This document shows, piece after piece, positions 1 through 9,127 of a stretch of 64,000 nt of DNA; position 1 is the stretch's first letter; every line of letters begins with the position of its first letter. The DNA comes from Kribbella sp. ALI-6-A (GTDB taxonomy: Bacteria > Actinomycetota > Actinomycetes > Propionibacteriales > Kribbellaceae), in NCBI RefSeq assembly GCF_001984195.1, contig NZ_MTQN01000011.1:682001-746000 (forward strand), written 5' to 3'. Under the pieces are notes generated by a model. The model saw only the letters and a list, made by a program, of their open reading frames with translations, had not been told where the DNA came from and did not search any database. The translations under genes and the position numbers were made by a program.

Positions 1-1105
1 CCAGGATCGGGTTCATCACCGAGTTCACGTTGTACGGGCCGACGAACGGCACGCCCATGATCGCGACGTCGGACTGCCCCTGCACCTCGACCAGGTGCTG
101 CTTGTGCACGTTCTCGATCGTCTTCTCGTGCACCGGCTCGATCGAGCCGGCGTGGATCCCGGTCAGCCCGTAGTTCGACCGGACGTCCTGGAAGATCTTG
201 CGCCGGGCCTTGGCCGGGGCCAGCGCGAGCCCGCGCTTGGCGCCGAGCATCGCGGCCTGGTCCTTGATCGACCACTCCCACTCGCGCTTCTGCAGGAACT
301 CCAGCGGACCGCCGAAGATGTCGTTGTTCAGCGTGGTCTCGATCTGGAAGACCTTGACGTGCTGGGTCAGGATCTCGCCCATCCGCCAGGCCGAGTGGTG
401 CATCTTCGAGGCCTTGTGGTCCATGAACGACCGCGAGTGGATCATCGTGTGGCTGTTGTGGTGGTGCTTCAGCGACTTGTACGACGCCAGCCCGATCGAC
501 GTCGACTTGTGGCCGCCGTCCATCGCCACCAGGTTCACGTTCACGTAGACCAGCAGGTCGGACTCGGCCGCCCGCTTGGAGATCTCGACGTCCTCGCCGT
601 GCCGGGTCTGGCCCAGGTGGGTCAGGTTCTCGGTGTCCTCGGCGTCGAAGTTGTACAGCTTGCCGTCGGGGAAGAACGACCGGAAGACCCGCTCGCCGAC
701 GATCTCGCGCAGCTCGTTCGGGGTCAGCCGGCGGTGCAGCGCGTTGGCCGAGATCAGCTCGACGTCGTCGACGCCGGCGTCGGCGGCCATCGTCAGCACG
801 GCCTCGATGATGCGCTGGCGGATGTCGGGCTTCTTCATCGGCGGCAGCGGCAGCGAGATGTCGTCGAAGGCGATGGTCAGCCGCATCCCCGGCCGCAGCA
901 GCTCCGGCAGCGGCTCGGACTCCAGCGGGTGCAGCAGCGCGTTCTGGATCGCCTCCTCCACGTCCCGGACCGGCGGCAGCGCCTCCGGCGGGTACACCAC
1001 CCGCGTGCCGAGCGGGAACCGCTCCAGCAGGAAGCCCTCGCCGTTGTGCACGAGCAGCGGCGGCGTCCGGTCGTCCACCTCAAGCACAAACCCTGGCCGA
1101 GCCAT
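1..1105 (-). CDS. LarA-family (DUF2088) nickel-pincer racemase/epimerase-like protein, C-terminus cut by window edge
   Basis: The reading frame starts at ATG 1105 behind a GAGAGG ribosome site and runs off the left edge (about 368 residues visible). It resembles the N-terminal domain of lactate racemase LarA. The stretch SANALHRRLTPNE matches the LarA region carrying a catalytic His, and VAMDGGHKSTSIG followed by a His-rich LKHHHNSH segment matches the GG-K region that binds the pincer cofactor in LarA. LarA enzymes use a nickel-pincer nucleotide to racemise or epimerise 2-hydroxy acids; the substrate here is unknown. No larB, larC or larE is in the window. It lies 48 bases downstream of the zinc dehydrogenase and probably closes the priA operon. 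Family is fairly sure; activity is inferred. Confidence 0.8.
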   Translation of the reverse strand, partial: MARPGFVLEVDDRTPPLLVHNGEGFLLERFPLGTRVVYPPEALPPVRDVEEAIQNALLHPLESEPLPELLRPGMRLTIAFDDISLPLPPMKKPDIRQRIIEAVLTMAADAGVDDVELISANALHRRLTPNELREIVGERVFRSFFPDGKLYNFDAEDTENLTHLGQTRHGEDVEISKRAAESDLLVYVNVNLVAMDGGHKSTSIGLASYKSLKHHHNSHTMIHSRSFMDHKASKMHHSAWRMGEILTQHVKVFQIETTLNNDIFGGPLEFLQKREWEWSIKDQAAMLGAKRGLALAPAKARRKIFQDVRSNYGLTGIHAGSIEPVHEKTIENVHKQHLVEVQGQSDVAIMGVPFVGPYNVNSVMNPIL

Positions 1106-1153
1106 GTCAGAACCTCTCTCGTCGTACGTTCAACACTGCGTCCACTGCGGCGA

Positions 1154-2353
1154 TCATGAGGCCCTCACGTCGAAAGCCACCTTCACGGTGCCCAGGCGGC
1201 CGGCGGACTGCGCGTGGTCCAGCGCCTCACGCCACCGGTAGAGCGGGTAACGCGCCCCGACCACTCCGTCCAGCGGAGCCTTCGCGGCGATCTCGAGCGC
1301 GGTCTCGAAGGCGGGCCGGCCGTTCGGCTCCTCCCGCGACGACGCGTAGGTCCCGGTGACGTCCAGCTCACGGAACCACACCGGCGACAGGTCCGCGCCC
1401 GTGGACGGCATCCCGGCCAGCACGACCCGGCCCCCGGCCTTGGTGACCCGCAGCACGGTGTCGATCGAGTCCTTGCTGCCGACCGCGTCCACGGCGATGT
1501 CCACGCCGCCGAGCAGGAACTCCTTGGCGTTCAGCTCCGGCTGCAGCCGGAACGCGCCGGTGGCCCGGCGGACCCCACGGAAGACCTCGTCGGGCGCGAC
1601 CACGTCGCTCGCGCCGAACGCCCGGGCCAGCTCGCGCTGCTTGGGGTGCTTGGCGACGACGGTGATCCGGCCGGCCTGGGTCAGCTCACGCAACGCGAGC
1701 GTCGCGAACAGCCCGACCGCGCCGGCCCCGCTGACCAGCACCGACTGCCCCGGCTCGACCTTCGCCCGCAGCGCGGTGTGCACCGCGCCCGACAACGGCT
1801 CGGTCAGCACGGCCCGCTCGTCGGACAGGCCGTCCGGTACGGCGTACAGCTGGCTGCGGTGGGCGACCATGACGTTGCCCCAGCCGCCACCGGTGTCGGA
1901 GCAGAAGCCGGTCTGCAGTCCGGGCGAGACGTGACCGACGGTGATCCGGTCACAGCGGTTGGTGTGACCGGTGGCGCAGCTCTCGCACGGCTCCACGCCG
2001 CGGGCGGCGCAGGTCAGGACGGAGTCCATGACCACCCGGGTGCCCTTCGGCAGGTCCTCGCAGTCGTCGAGCAGCTCGCCGACGATCTCGTGTCCCGGGA
2101 CGAACGGCATCGAGACCAGCGCCGAGAAGTACAGCTTGGTGTGCCCGGTGACCATGCCGAGGTCGGAGCCGCAGATCCCGGACAGGATCGGCCGGATCCG
2201 CGCCCAGCCGTCCCGGTCGGCCTTCGGCTCGTTGATCGTGACCAGGCGCAGCGGCGCTGCCGGTCCGGTCAGGATGCCGGGGATCCGGCTGCCGACCGCC
2301 TTGGCGGCCAGGAACTTGGCCGGCGAGCGGTACATCTCCAGTGCGAGCATCAT
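1154..2353 (-). CDS. Zinc-dependent medium-chain alcohol dehydrogenase (MDR family)
   Basis: 399 residues. The N-terminal GroES-like domain carries CGSD and GHEIVGELL, the usual catalytic-zinc motifs, then the structural-zinc cysteines in CESCATGHTNRC. The Rossmann fold shows SGAGAVGLFATLAL, a variant of GxGxxG. A threonine/sorbitol-dehydrogenase-like NAD(P) alcohol oxidoreductase is the best reading; substrate is unknown. The start is ATG 2353, because its ATGA overlaps the stop of the upstream reductase-phosphatase, implying translational coupling. Neighbours suggest the substrate is an aldehyde, alcohol or hydroxyacid passed between the fatty-acyl reductase and the LarA-like protein, but this is inference. 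Confidence 0.88.
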   Translation of the reverse strand: MMLALEMYRSPAKFLAAKAVGSRIPGILTGPAAPLRLVTINEPKADRDGWARIRPILSGICGSDLGMVTGHTKLYFSALVSMPFVPGHEIVGELLDDCEDLPKGTRVVMDSVLTCAARGVEPCESCATGHTNRCDRITVGHVSPGLQTGFCSDTGGGWGNVMVAHRSQLYAVPDGLSDERAVLTEPLSGAVHTALRAKVEPGQSVLVSGAGAVGLFATLALRELTQAGRITVVAKHPKQRELARAFGASDVVAPDEVFRGVRRATGAFRLQPELNAKEFLLGGVDIAVDAVGSKDSIDTVLRVTKAGGRVVLAGMPSTGADLSPVWFRELDVTGTYASSREEPNGRPAFETALEIAAKAPLDGVVGARYPLYRWREALDHAQSAGRLGTVKVAFDVRAS

Positions 2354-4653
2354 CGGGCGTTCACCCCGGGGATCTCCAGACGCGACGAGGTGGACGGGGT
2401 CTTCCAGTCGACGATCTGCCAGCGCGCGGCCCGGGCGGCCCGGAACAGCGAGACGTCCGGCGAGACCGCGACCGGGTTGCCGACGGTGGTCAGCATCGGC
2501 AGGTCCGAGTGGCTGTCGGCGTAGGCGTAGGACTTCGACAGGTCGATGTTCGTGCCGCGGGCCCGGTGCTTGATCCAGGCCGCGCGGGACTCGCCGACCA
2601 GCGGCGGGCCGGTCAGGTAGCCGGTGCAGCGGCCCCGGTCGTCGACGGCCAGCTCGGCCGCGACGATCTCGTCGAACAGCGGCTCGAGCGGCCGGGTCAG
2701 GGGCCGGATCGCGCCGGTGATGAGGATCGTCTTGTGCCCGGCGGCGCGGTGCTCGCGGATCCGCCGGACGGCGGCGCCACTGAGCCGCTCGAGCACGTGC
2801 CCGGCCAGGACCTCGTCGACGATCTGGTTCAGCTCCTCCAGATCGGCGCCCTCGTAGCGGCGGTAGATCGTGCGCAGGAACGTGCCGCGGTCCTTGCGCT
2901 CGGCCGAGATCAGCTTCGGCAGCTTGCGCAGCATCGCGCCGATCTCGCCGGCCCGCTGGTGACTGTCCAGCTCGGGCAGCCGCATCCACAGGTAGGTCTC
3001 GATTACGTTCGACGACAACAGCGTGCCGTCCATGTCGAACGCGGCGATCACCTCGGCGTCGTCCGACGGCGTGACCTTCTTCAGCGTGCCGGCCGACTCG
3101 GCCAGCGCCTTGTTGCGCTTCTTCCGGACGACGTCCAGCCGGCGCAGCGAGTCGGTGACGCTCGGGCAGTGCACTTCCTGCAGGTAGTGCTGCCAGTCCA
3201 CGATCGAGGTGTCGCACCAGAACGTGTCCCGGTCCTCACCCTCGAGGGCGTTGTGCAGTGCGAGCACGTTGTCGTCGATGAACTGCAGCTCGGCCTGCGC
3301 GTACTCGGCGTACAGGTCCATGTAGCGGCGCAGGAAGTCGAGCCGGCGCTTCTGCACGTCCAGCTCGCGGGCGTACTTGCGGGTCCGCTCGCCGCGCGGG
3401 ATGTGGGTGATGATCGTGTCGGCGATCTTGTGCGCGCGTTCGCCGTGACGCAGCAGGTTCTCGACCGAGTCGCCGCCGGGGAACTTCCACACCGGCAGCC
3501 GGACCGCGCCGCGCTCGCCCAGGTCGAACGGGTGCTTGGAGAAGTACGCGCGCACGCCGGCGTACAGCTGCTCGAAGGTCAGCGGGTTCCGGGCACCGGA
3601 GCTGACGTGGTAGTACTCCGGCTTCGACAGCTCGGGCTCGGTCGCCATCACCGCGCAGATCGCGCCGACGACGTGGTCGACGGGGATGATCTCGACCACC
3701 GAGTCCGGGCTGGCCGGGAACTCCGGCAGCTCACCGCGGCCGTAGGCCAGGATCAGCGGCTCGGCCATCTTGAAGCCCTCGATCCAGCCCGGGTGCGGGC
3801 TCTGCACCGCGGACTCGATGATGGCCGGCCGGACGATCGACGTCGGCAGCTTGCTGGCGAACTCCTCGACCACGCGCTCGCCGAGCGCCTTGGTGAAGGT
3901 GTAGCAGTCAGTCCAGCCGAGGCTGCGGGCACGCTCGGTGCCGGTCTCGATCAGCTTCTTGGCGACCCACTCGGTCCGGCGGCGCTCGGTGTCGGCGGCC
4001 GCGGTCAGGTGACCGGCCCGGCGGTGCAGCTTCTCGGAGTCCTTGCGGAACTTGGCCAGCATCGGGGCCGAGCGCGACATGCCCTCGATCCGGGCCTTCA
4101 TCGCCATGCCGGCCTCGGCCTCGGTGCGCCAGTCGACGCTGTGGTCGACCGGTGCCTCGGGGATCGCGCCCCGGCGACGGCCCGCGGTGTACGCCGTGGA
4201 GATGTGCACGTAGTGGATCCGGCGGTCCGTGCCCTGGCGGCTCTCGTCGATCCGCTCCAGCAGGCTCTTGGTGCCGAGCACGTTGGTGGTGAACGCCTCG
4301 TGGATCGGCGGGTCGAAGCTGACGTCGCCGGCGCAGTGCACGACGATGTCGAGATCGGTCGGCAGCTCCGGGACGTCGGCCAGGTCGCCCTCGACGACCT
4401 CGACCCGGGCCGCGGACAGCGCCTCGGCGTCGGCGTACGGGGTGCCTTCGCCGTAGAACGGCTTGAAGATGTCCTTCTTCAGCAGCTGGGCCATCCGGTC
4501 GGTGCCCTTGAGCGAGCCCTTCGGCCGGATGATCGCGACCACCGTGGTGCCCGGCAGGTCACCGATGATGCGGTGCAGCAGTGCCTCACCGACGAACCCG
4601 GTCACACCGGTGACCAGGACCTTCTTGCCGTCCAGCTTGTCGGCAAGCCTCAC
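2350..4653 (-). CDS. Fatty-acyl-CoA reductase-like SDR fused to HAD-IB phosphatase
   Basis: 767 residues with two enzymes in one chain. Residues 1 to about 480 form a NAD-binding-4 (male-sterility type) acyl reductase: nucleotide motif TGVTGFVG at about 15, YTFTK (YxxxK catalytic pair) near 250, and a helical tail ([17 protein letters not shown]) like the fatty-acyl reductase C-terminal domain. Residues from about 535 are a HAD-IB hydrolase with DMDGTLLSS, an ITGA motif II and [11 protein letters not shown], as in SerB-like phosphatases. The first half should reduce a long-chain acyl thioester to aldehyde or alcohol; the phosphatase substrate is unknown. GTG 4653 is chosen because GTGA overlaps the priA stop and GGAGG lies just upstream. 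Confidence 0.85.
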   Translation of the reverse strand: MRLADKLDGKKVLVTGVTGFVGEALLHRIIGDLPGTTVVAIIRPKGSLKGTDRMAQLLKKDIFKPFYGEGTPYADAEALSAARVEVVEGDLADVPELPTDLDIVVHCAGDVSFDPPIHEAFTTNVLGTKSLLERIDESRQGTDRRIHYVHISTAYTAGRRRGAIPEAPVDHSVDWRTEAEAGMAMKARIEGMSRSAPMLAKFRKDSEKLHRRAGHLTAAADTERRRTEWVAKKLIETGTERARSLGWTDCYTFTKALGERVVEEFASKLPTSIVRPAIIESAVQSPHPGWIEGFKMAEPLILAYGRGELPEFPASPDSVVEIIPVDHVVGAICAVMATEPELSKPEYYHVSSGARNPLTFEQLYAGVRAYFSKHPFDLGERGAVRLPVWKFPGGDSVENLLRHGERAHKIADTIITHIPRGERTRKYARELDVQKRRLDFLRRYMDLYAEYAQAELQFIDDNVLALHNALEGEDRDTFWCDTSIVDWQHYLQEVHCPSVTDSLRRLDVVRKKRNKALAESAGTLKKVTPSDDAEVIAAFDMDGTLLSSNVIETYLWMRLPELDSHQRAGEIGAMLRKLPKLISAERKDRGTFLRTIYRRYEGADLEELNQIVDEVLAGHVLERLSGAAVRRIREHRAAGHKTILITGAIRPLTRPLEPLFDEIVAAELAVDDRGRCTGYLTGPPLVGESRAAWIKHRARGTNIDLSKSYAYADSHSDLPMLTTVGNPVAVSPDVSLFRAARAARWQIVDWKTPSTSSRLEIPGVNAR

Positions 4654-5420
4654 TTGTCGCCTCCACGGGTGAATTCGAGTGCCTCGGTCAGGGTGAACGC
4701 GCCGGCGTACAGGGCCTTGCCGACGATGACGCCCTCGACGCCGTCGCTGACCAGCGTGCTCAGCGCGCGCAGGTCGTCCAGGCTGGAGACACCGCCGGAC
4801 GCGACGATCGGCTTGTCGGTGCGCGCGCACAGGTCGCGGTACAGGTCCAGGTTCGGGCCCTGCAGCATGCCGTCCTTGGTCACGTCGGTGACGACGTACC
4901 GCTCACAGCCGGCCTGTTCGAGGCGTTCGAGCACCTCGTAGAGGTCGCCGCCTTCCTTGGTCCAGCCCCGCGCGGCCAGCGTCCGGCCGCGGACGTCCAG
5001 GCCGATCGCGACCCGGTCGCCGTAGGTCTGGATGATCCGGTCGCACCACTCCGGGTTCTCCAGCGCGGCGGTACCGATGTTCACGCGACGCGCACCGGTG
5101 GCCAGGGCGGCTTCCAGGGACTCGTCGTCGCGGATCCCGCCGGACAGCTCCACCTGGACGTCGAGCTTGCCGGTCACGTCGGCGAGCAGCTCGCGGTTGC
5201 TGCCGCGGCCGAACGCCGCGTCCAGGTCGACCAGGTGGATCCAGTCGGCGCCGGCCTCCTGCCACGCCATCGCGGCGGCCAGCGGGTCGCCGTACGAGGT
5301 CTCGCTGCCGGCCTCTCCCTGCACCAGCCGCACCGCCTGCCCGTCCGCCACGTCGACGGCAGGCAGCAGCACCAGGTTCGACCGGGGCGGTGGGGTGGGG
5401 AAAGAATCCAACGCAGACAT
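4650..5420 (-). CDS. priA: Bifunctional phosphoribosyl isomerase A (HisA/TrpF activity)
   Basis: 256 residues, a TIM barrel. [19 protein letters not shown] at the N-terminus, the catalytic-acid region VDLDAAFG and the late [12 protein letters not shown] phosphate-binding loop fit HisA; actinobacteria lacking trpF use the PriA form for ProFAR isomerisation in histidine synthesis and PRA isomerisation in tryptophan synthesis. ATG 5420 is preferred: a TAGGGT box lies seven bases before it, a leaderless layout. An in-frame GTG at 5429 is the alternative. It is the first gene of an apparent operon with the acyl reductase-phosphatase, dehydrogenase and LarA-like genes. No other his gene is in the window, so coupling to a lipid-type reductase is unusual. 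Confidence 0.93.
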   Translation of the reverse strand: MSALDSFPTPPPRSNLVLLPAVDVADGQAVRLVQGEAGSETSYGDPLAAAMAWQEAGADWIHLVDLDAAFGRGSNRELLADVTGKLDVQVELSGGIRDDESLEAALATGARRVNIGTAALENPEWCDRIIQTYGDRVAIGLDVRGRTLAARGWTKEGGDLYEVLERLEQAGCERYVVTDVTKDGMLQGPNLDLYRDLCARTDKPIVASGGVSSLDDLRALSTLVSDGVEGVIVGKALYAGAFTLTEALEFTRGGDK

Positions 5421-5427
5421 GGCCCAC

Positions 5428-5433
5428 ACCCTA
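5428..5433 (-). promoter_or_regulatory. Candidate -10 box of a leaderless priA promoter
   Basis: TAGGGT on the minus strand, separated by seven bases from ATG 5420. This matches the TANNNT consensus of the main actinobacterial sigma factor at a distance that would place the transcript start on the start codon. No convincing -35 is visible. Confidence 0.45.
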
Positions 5434-5543
5434 GATGCCCAGGGTTCCGGTTTCGTAACCCACTGCCCGCTTGAGTCGTTGGGATCCGATCTGTCTCAGC
5501 GATACCAGTGCGGGTTGTGGTCTGGCCCGTAACATCGTCGGGC

Positions 5544-6686
5544 ATGACCACTGTGGCGGAGCTGGCGGACGATCCGCACGCGGCGTTGGCGGCGGTGCGG
5601 CCGGTGGGCTGGCTGGACGCGCTCGGCGGGTGGGTGGTGAGCGGGCGCGAGCTCGCGGTGCGGGTGATGCGCGATCCCGAGACGTTCACGGTCGACGACC
5701 CGCGGTTCTCGACGGCGCAGGTGGTGGGGCCGTCGATGCTGTCCCTGGACGGTACGGCGCACGTCGCGCACCGGGCGCCGTTCGAGAAGGCGTTCGGGCT
5801 GGCGGAGACGCGGGCGCGGTTCACGGAGCCGGTGGCCCAGACGGTGGCGTCGCTGGTCGAGGAGATCGCGGCGGACGGGGCCGCTGATCTCCGGCGAACG
5901 CTCGCCGGGCCGCTGTCCGTGGCGGTCGTGGCCTACTCGCTCGGGTTACCGCCGGCGTCGGCCTCGACGGTGCTCGGGTGGTACGAGGCGATCTCGGACT
6001 CGGTGACCGGCGTCGCGGCCGGTCGCCAGGTCACGGCGGCCGGGGCCGAGGCATTCGCGCGGCTGCACGCACATGTTGCCGGCGGCATCGAAACGTCGGA
6101 CTCGCTGGTCGCCGAGGCGGCCGGTGCGGGCCTGGGCGTGGACGAGGTGGTCGCGAACGCCGCGGTGCTGATGTTCGGCGGGATCGAGACGACCGAGGGC
6201 ATGATCACCAACTGCCTCTGGCACCTGCTGACGCATCGGGACCAGCTCGAGCTCGTGCTGGCCGATCCGACTCTGCTGGCCAACGCACTGGAGGAGTCGC
6301 TGCGCCTCGAACCCGCGGCGGCCGTCGTCGATCGCTACGCCACCCGGGACGTCGAACTGGCCGGCTGCCCGGTGCGTCGCGGGGACCTGGTCACCGTCTC
6401 GCTGGCGGGCGCCGGTCGCGACCCCGAGGTCTTTCCCGATCCGGACCGGTACGACGTACGCCGTGCGAACGCGCGCCGCCACCTGGCGTGGGCCAGCGGG
6501 CCGCACATCTGTCTTGGGATGCACCTGGCTCGGCTGGAAGCGCTGACCGCACTGCGCGCCGCCCTCGCACTCCCGGGGCTGCGGCTTGATCCGTCGTCTC
6601 CTCCCCCGCGCGGTCTGGTCTTCCGCAAGCCGGCGGCGGTGAAGGTGCGCTGGGACGTCGAACAGGCGCCTCCACCTCAGGTCTAG
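5544..6686 (+). CDS. Cytochrome P450
   Basis: 380 residues, typical of short soluble actinobacterial P450s. The I-helix motif is FGGIETT (about residue 210), the ExxR pair is in EESLRLEP (about 250), and the haem-thiolate cysteine is residue 323 in GPHICLGMHLARLE. It is a haem monooxygenase; substrate cannot be told from sequence. No ferredoxin or reductase gene is adjacent. ATG 5544 follows TAACAT by eight bases. The stop overlaps the convergent gene at 6683 by the palindromic CTAG, each strand reading TAG from it. Diverges from priA across a 123-base gap. Confidence 0.92.
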   Translation: MTTVAELADDPHAALAAVRPVGWLDALGGWVVSGRELAVRVMRDPETFTVDDPRFSTAQVVGPSMLSLDGTAHVAHRAPFEKAFGLAETRARFTEPVAQTVASLVEEIAADGAADLRRTLAGPLSVAVVAYSLGLPPASASTVLGWYEAISDSVTGVAAGRQVTAAGAEAFARLHAHVAGGIETSDSLVAEAAGAGLGVDEVVANAAVLMFGGIETTEGMITNCLWHLLTHRDQLELVLADPTLLANALEESLRLEPAAAVVDRYATRDVELAGCPVRRGDLVTVSLAGAGRDPEVFPDPDRYDVRRANARRHLAWASGPHICLGMHLARLEALTALRAALALPGLRLDPSSPPPRGLVFRKPAAVKVRWDVEQAPPPQV

Positions 6687-7195
6687 CCGCGCTGCTCCTG
6701 GTGCCAGTACGCCGCGGTGGCCGACGTCTGCTTGCGGATCACGTCCGGCGCCGGCTCCGCTGGCCACAGCTGGAGCAGGTAGTGGTCGACGACCGGCTCG
6801 TCGCCCAGGACGACATCGACTTCCTTGCCCTTGTCCATCCCGGCGGCGCAGTAGCGGGCCCGGTAGCTGACAACCGGCAACTCGGCCTTCACGAACGGGC
6901 CGGAATCCAGCCCGTGCAGCGTCAACGCCGAACCGGCCGGCACGAGCGAGACCTCGACGACTTCCTCCCACTGGTCGTCCAGCGCCGGTTCCGCGTCCAG
7001 CCGCTCGACGCGCAGGCCGACGGCGCCGCTGTGCAAGCCGGTCATCAGCAGCAGCCGTCCGGGTTGTGCCGCTCCGCAGAGCCCGTTGACCTGACCGCGC
7101 CGGGCGTCGTCGAAGTCCGGCCAGTCCACCCCACCGGTCATCAGGTAGATCTGGCCGAAGGTCAGGCCCATCCGGCCGTCGAAGATCGTCGTCAT
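6683..7195 (-). CDS. Hypothetical protein, 170 residues
   Basis: No family recognised. The protein is soluble, acidic, without signal peptide or membrane segment. It begins MTTIFDGRMGLTFGQIYLM and has alternating hydrophobic stretches consistent with a beta-rich fold (for example LALTLHGL-like and VVDHYLLQLWPAEP near the C-terminus). The C-terminal YLLQLWP segment recalls small actinobacterial proteins encoded near competence or immunity loci, but that is only a resemblance. ATG 7195 is preceded by TAGGGT with six bases between, suggesting leaderless transcription. Codon use matches neighbours. Convergent with the P450 gene, sharing CTAG. Confidence 0.75.
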   Translation of the reverse strand: MTTIFDGRMGLTFGQIYLMTGGVDWPDFDDARRGQVNGLCGAAQPGRLLLMTGLHSGAVGLRVERLDAEPALDDQWEEVVEVSLVPAGSALTLHGLDSGPFVKAELPVVSYRARYCAAGMDKGKEVDVVLGDEPVVDHYLLQLWPAEPAPDVIRKQTSATAAYWHQEQRG

Positions 7196-7272
7196 GTCGC
7201 GACCCTAGGGCGACCGGCGCGGAGCCGGCGGAGGATTTGCACGAACGGGCAACGCGCCGGCCGCCCGTACTG

Positions 7273-8025
7273 TCAGTGCGAGCGCCGGAGCACCATCAAG
7301 CTGGCCGGGATCACCGGGGTCTCGCGATCGGGATCGGCCTCGGCGTCGCGGCGGAAGGCCGCGAACCCGGCCTCGATCTCCTCGGCCGGAAGGTGCTCGA
7401 ACGTCGACAGCGCCCGCGTGCTGACCCGGTCGTACAGCGCGGCCAGGGTGCGCGGCCGCTCGGCGCTGATCAGCCGCAACTCGTCGTCCGGCACGAGACC
7501 GGCCGCGCGCGCCATCCGCTGGGTCTCCGCGACCGTGCGGTACATCGCCGCGTCGGCAGCCGGCGCCGACGGGAAGTACTCGTACCAGGGCAGCTCCGGC
7601 ATCCGGTCCGCGAACTGGCTCCTCAGCAGCACGACACCACCGGGCCGCAGGACACGGTGCAGCTCGCGCAACGCCTGCTGCTGATCGGCGAAATGGTGGA
7701 ACGACAGGAAGAGCAGCGCCACGTCACACGAGGAGTCCGCCAGGGGGATCGCCTCGGCGGATCCTTCGAGATAGGTGACCCGGGGATGCGGCGGGGACTG
7801 CTCGCGCATCCGGGCGGAAGGTTCCACCCCGTACGCCGGCCCGCCGAACGTCTCGGCCAACGCCGGAGTGAAGCGGCCGATGCCGGAGCCGAGATCCAGC
7901 ACGGTCAACGGGCGCTGCGCCGGAACGACCTCGGCGTACGCGCGCATCCAGGTGTCGATGGTTTCCTGGTCGACGGCCCGGCCGGCCGCGTACACGCGGT
8001 GCAGGCGATCGTCGTAGTCGACCAT
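7273..8025 (-). CDS. Class I SAM-dependent methyltransferase
   Basis: 250 residues. Motif I is LTVLDLGSGIGRFTPAL (about residue 48), followed by an acidic loop YGVEPSARM and the post-motif region LLFLSFHHFADQQQALREL, then LRPGGVVLLRSQ; this is the Methyltransf_11/UbiE-like pattern. It transfers a methyl group from SAM to an unknown small molecule. ATG 8025 is set by a GGAAGGA ribosome site seven bases upstream. It follows the SPFH gene on the same strand, with a possible 26-codon frame between them. Confidence 0.88.
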   Translation of the reverse strand: MVDYDDRLHRVYAAGRAVDQETIDTWMRAYAEVVPAQRPLTVLDLGSGIGRFTPALAETFGGPAYGVEPSARMREQSPPHPRVTYLEGSAEAIPLADSSCDVALLFLSFHHFADQQQALRELHRVLRPGGVVLLRSQFADRMPELPWYEYFPSAPAADAAMYRTVAETQRMARAAGLVPDDELRLISAERPRTLAALYDRVSTRALSTFEHLPAEEIEAGFAAFRRDAEADPDRETPVIPASLMVLRRSH

Positions 8026-8027
8026 GG

Positions 8028-8108
8028 CTAGTCCTTCCAGGCCCGATGCCAGACGGGCGGCTGCTCGGCGTGCAGCTCGACGGTGAAGTGGGTGTGGCCC
8101 ACCTTCAT
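8028..8108 (-). CDS. Possible 26-residue peptide, coupled to the SPFH gene
   Basis: ATG 8108 overlaps the SPFH stop codon as ATGA, the arrangement used by many translationally coupled genes here. The frame encodes MKVGHTHFTVELHAEQPP and ends after WHRAWKD at TAG, two bases from the methyltransferase start. Third codon positions are nearly all G or C. The peptide is rich in His and aromatic residues and has no recognised family. It may simply be a chance frame filling an intergenic gap. Confidence 0.3.
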   Translation of the reverse strand: MKVGHTHFTVELHAEQPPVWHRAWKD

Positions 8109-8779
8109 GTGCGAGACGGTAGACCATCCGGAGTCAGTACGACGGTGGCGCCGGAGTCGGCTGCGGCCTGGACCAGTCGCAGCGTCGCCAGGGCCGGGTG
8201 GTCGTCGAGCAGCTTGGCCGAGTTCGCCATCGAGCGCAGGGCCGCTGCCTCGCCGCGGGCGCGTTCGAGAGCGGCGCGGCCGCGCTGACGCTCCACCGCG
8301 GTCTCGGCCAGCGCGACGCGCAGCTCGCCGACGACACCGAGGTCGCGGATCGCCGCGTCGAGCACAGTGATGCCGAGGTCGGTCGCTTCCGCCTGGACCG
8401 GAGCGCCCAAGGCCGCCGCGACCGCGTCCCGGCCTTCGGGGCGCAGCAGCTCGTCGAGCTCGTGCCGGCCGACCGCGTCGCGGACCGCCAACTGGAGAGC
8501 GACATGCAGCAGTTCCTCGGGGGCTTCGGCGCGCTCGACGAAGGCGCGCGCGTCGGACACCTTCCAGCGGGCGATCGCGGTGACGCGCACGGTCACGCCG
8601 TCGGCGGTGAAGATCTCCTGGCCGGAGACCGACAGCTGGCGGATCCGCAGGTCGATGCGCTCCTGCCGGGTCCGGCGGGCCTGGCGGACGGCGTACCGGC
8701 CGGGTTCGAGCTGGGACTCGAAGGCACCGTCGCGGTACACCAGTACCTGCTCGTGCGTCTGCACGGTGATCTTCGCCAT
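8105..8779 (-). CDS. SPFH/Band-7 domain protein (slipin-like)
   Basis: 224 residues. The N-terminal part (EQVLVYRDGAFESQLEPGRY, then a beta-rich stretch ending VRVTAIARWKVSDARAFVER) is the SPFH core of prohibitin/stomatin/slipin proteins. The C-terminal third (VERQRGRAALERARGEAAAL) is a charged coiled coil. There is no N-terminal membrane anchor, which most slipins have, so this is a soluble or peripheral form. Such proteins oligomerise and scaffold membranes or proteases. ATG 8779 has GGGGAG upstream. No NfeD partner is adjacent. Confidence 0.82.
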   Translation of the reverse strand: MAKITVQTHEQVLVYRDGAFESQLEPGRYAVRQARRTRQERIDLRIRQLSVSGQEIFTADGVTVRVTAIARWKVSDARAFVERAEAPEELLHVALQLAVRDAVGRHELDELLRPEGRDAVAAALGAPVQAEATDLGITVLDAAIRDLGVVGELRVALAETAVERQRGRAALERARGEAAALRSMANSAKLLDDHPALATLRLVQAAADSGATVVLTPDGLPSRT

Positions 8780-8849
8780 CGTCCACTCCCCTTCGTCCGG
8801 TCGTCGCCTGCTGTCGTCGCCTGTCTGTGTACGCCGCGATGCGGACGGC

Positions 8850-8950
8850 CTGTCCCGGTGCTCACCCCGGACCCCGGCGGAGGAACCGGCTCGTGACGAG
8901 CAGCCGGGCCTGCAGAGCCGGGGGTCGGGCCAGCGCGAGCACCGGGACAG
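8850..8950. repeat. 14-bp perfect inverted repeat in the leader of the SPFH gene
   Basis: CTGTCCCGGTGCTC at 8850-8863 is mirrored by GAGCACCGGGACAG at 8937-8950, with a 73-base G/C-rich loop that contains a further imperfect pair (GGACCCCGG against CCGGGGGTC). It lies in the 348-base gap (8780-9127) between the SPFH gene and the TauE gene. The gap shows no other gene. Confidence 0.55.
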
Positions 8951-9127
8951 ACCTGGAGAGCCTTGTCCGTTGCAAAGCGGCAGACGTACCGCACCGGGTA
9001 CAACGCGCAGAACGGTTCCGGCGAACGCCGGCGCCGCTGCTGATCCGGCCGTACGCCGATCAGTGTGCGGGCCGGTGTGGGCCCGGAGCAACCGGATTCC
9101 CGATCAGTTTGTTGCCCCGAGCAAGGT

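Noticed and set aside
95-1159. Long plus-strand frame opposite the LarA-like gene
   Set aside because: Codons mirror the minus-strand gene; composition is Arg/Val/His-rich with no domain. The minus strand shows clear LarA motifs.
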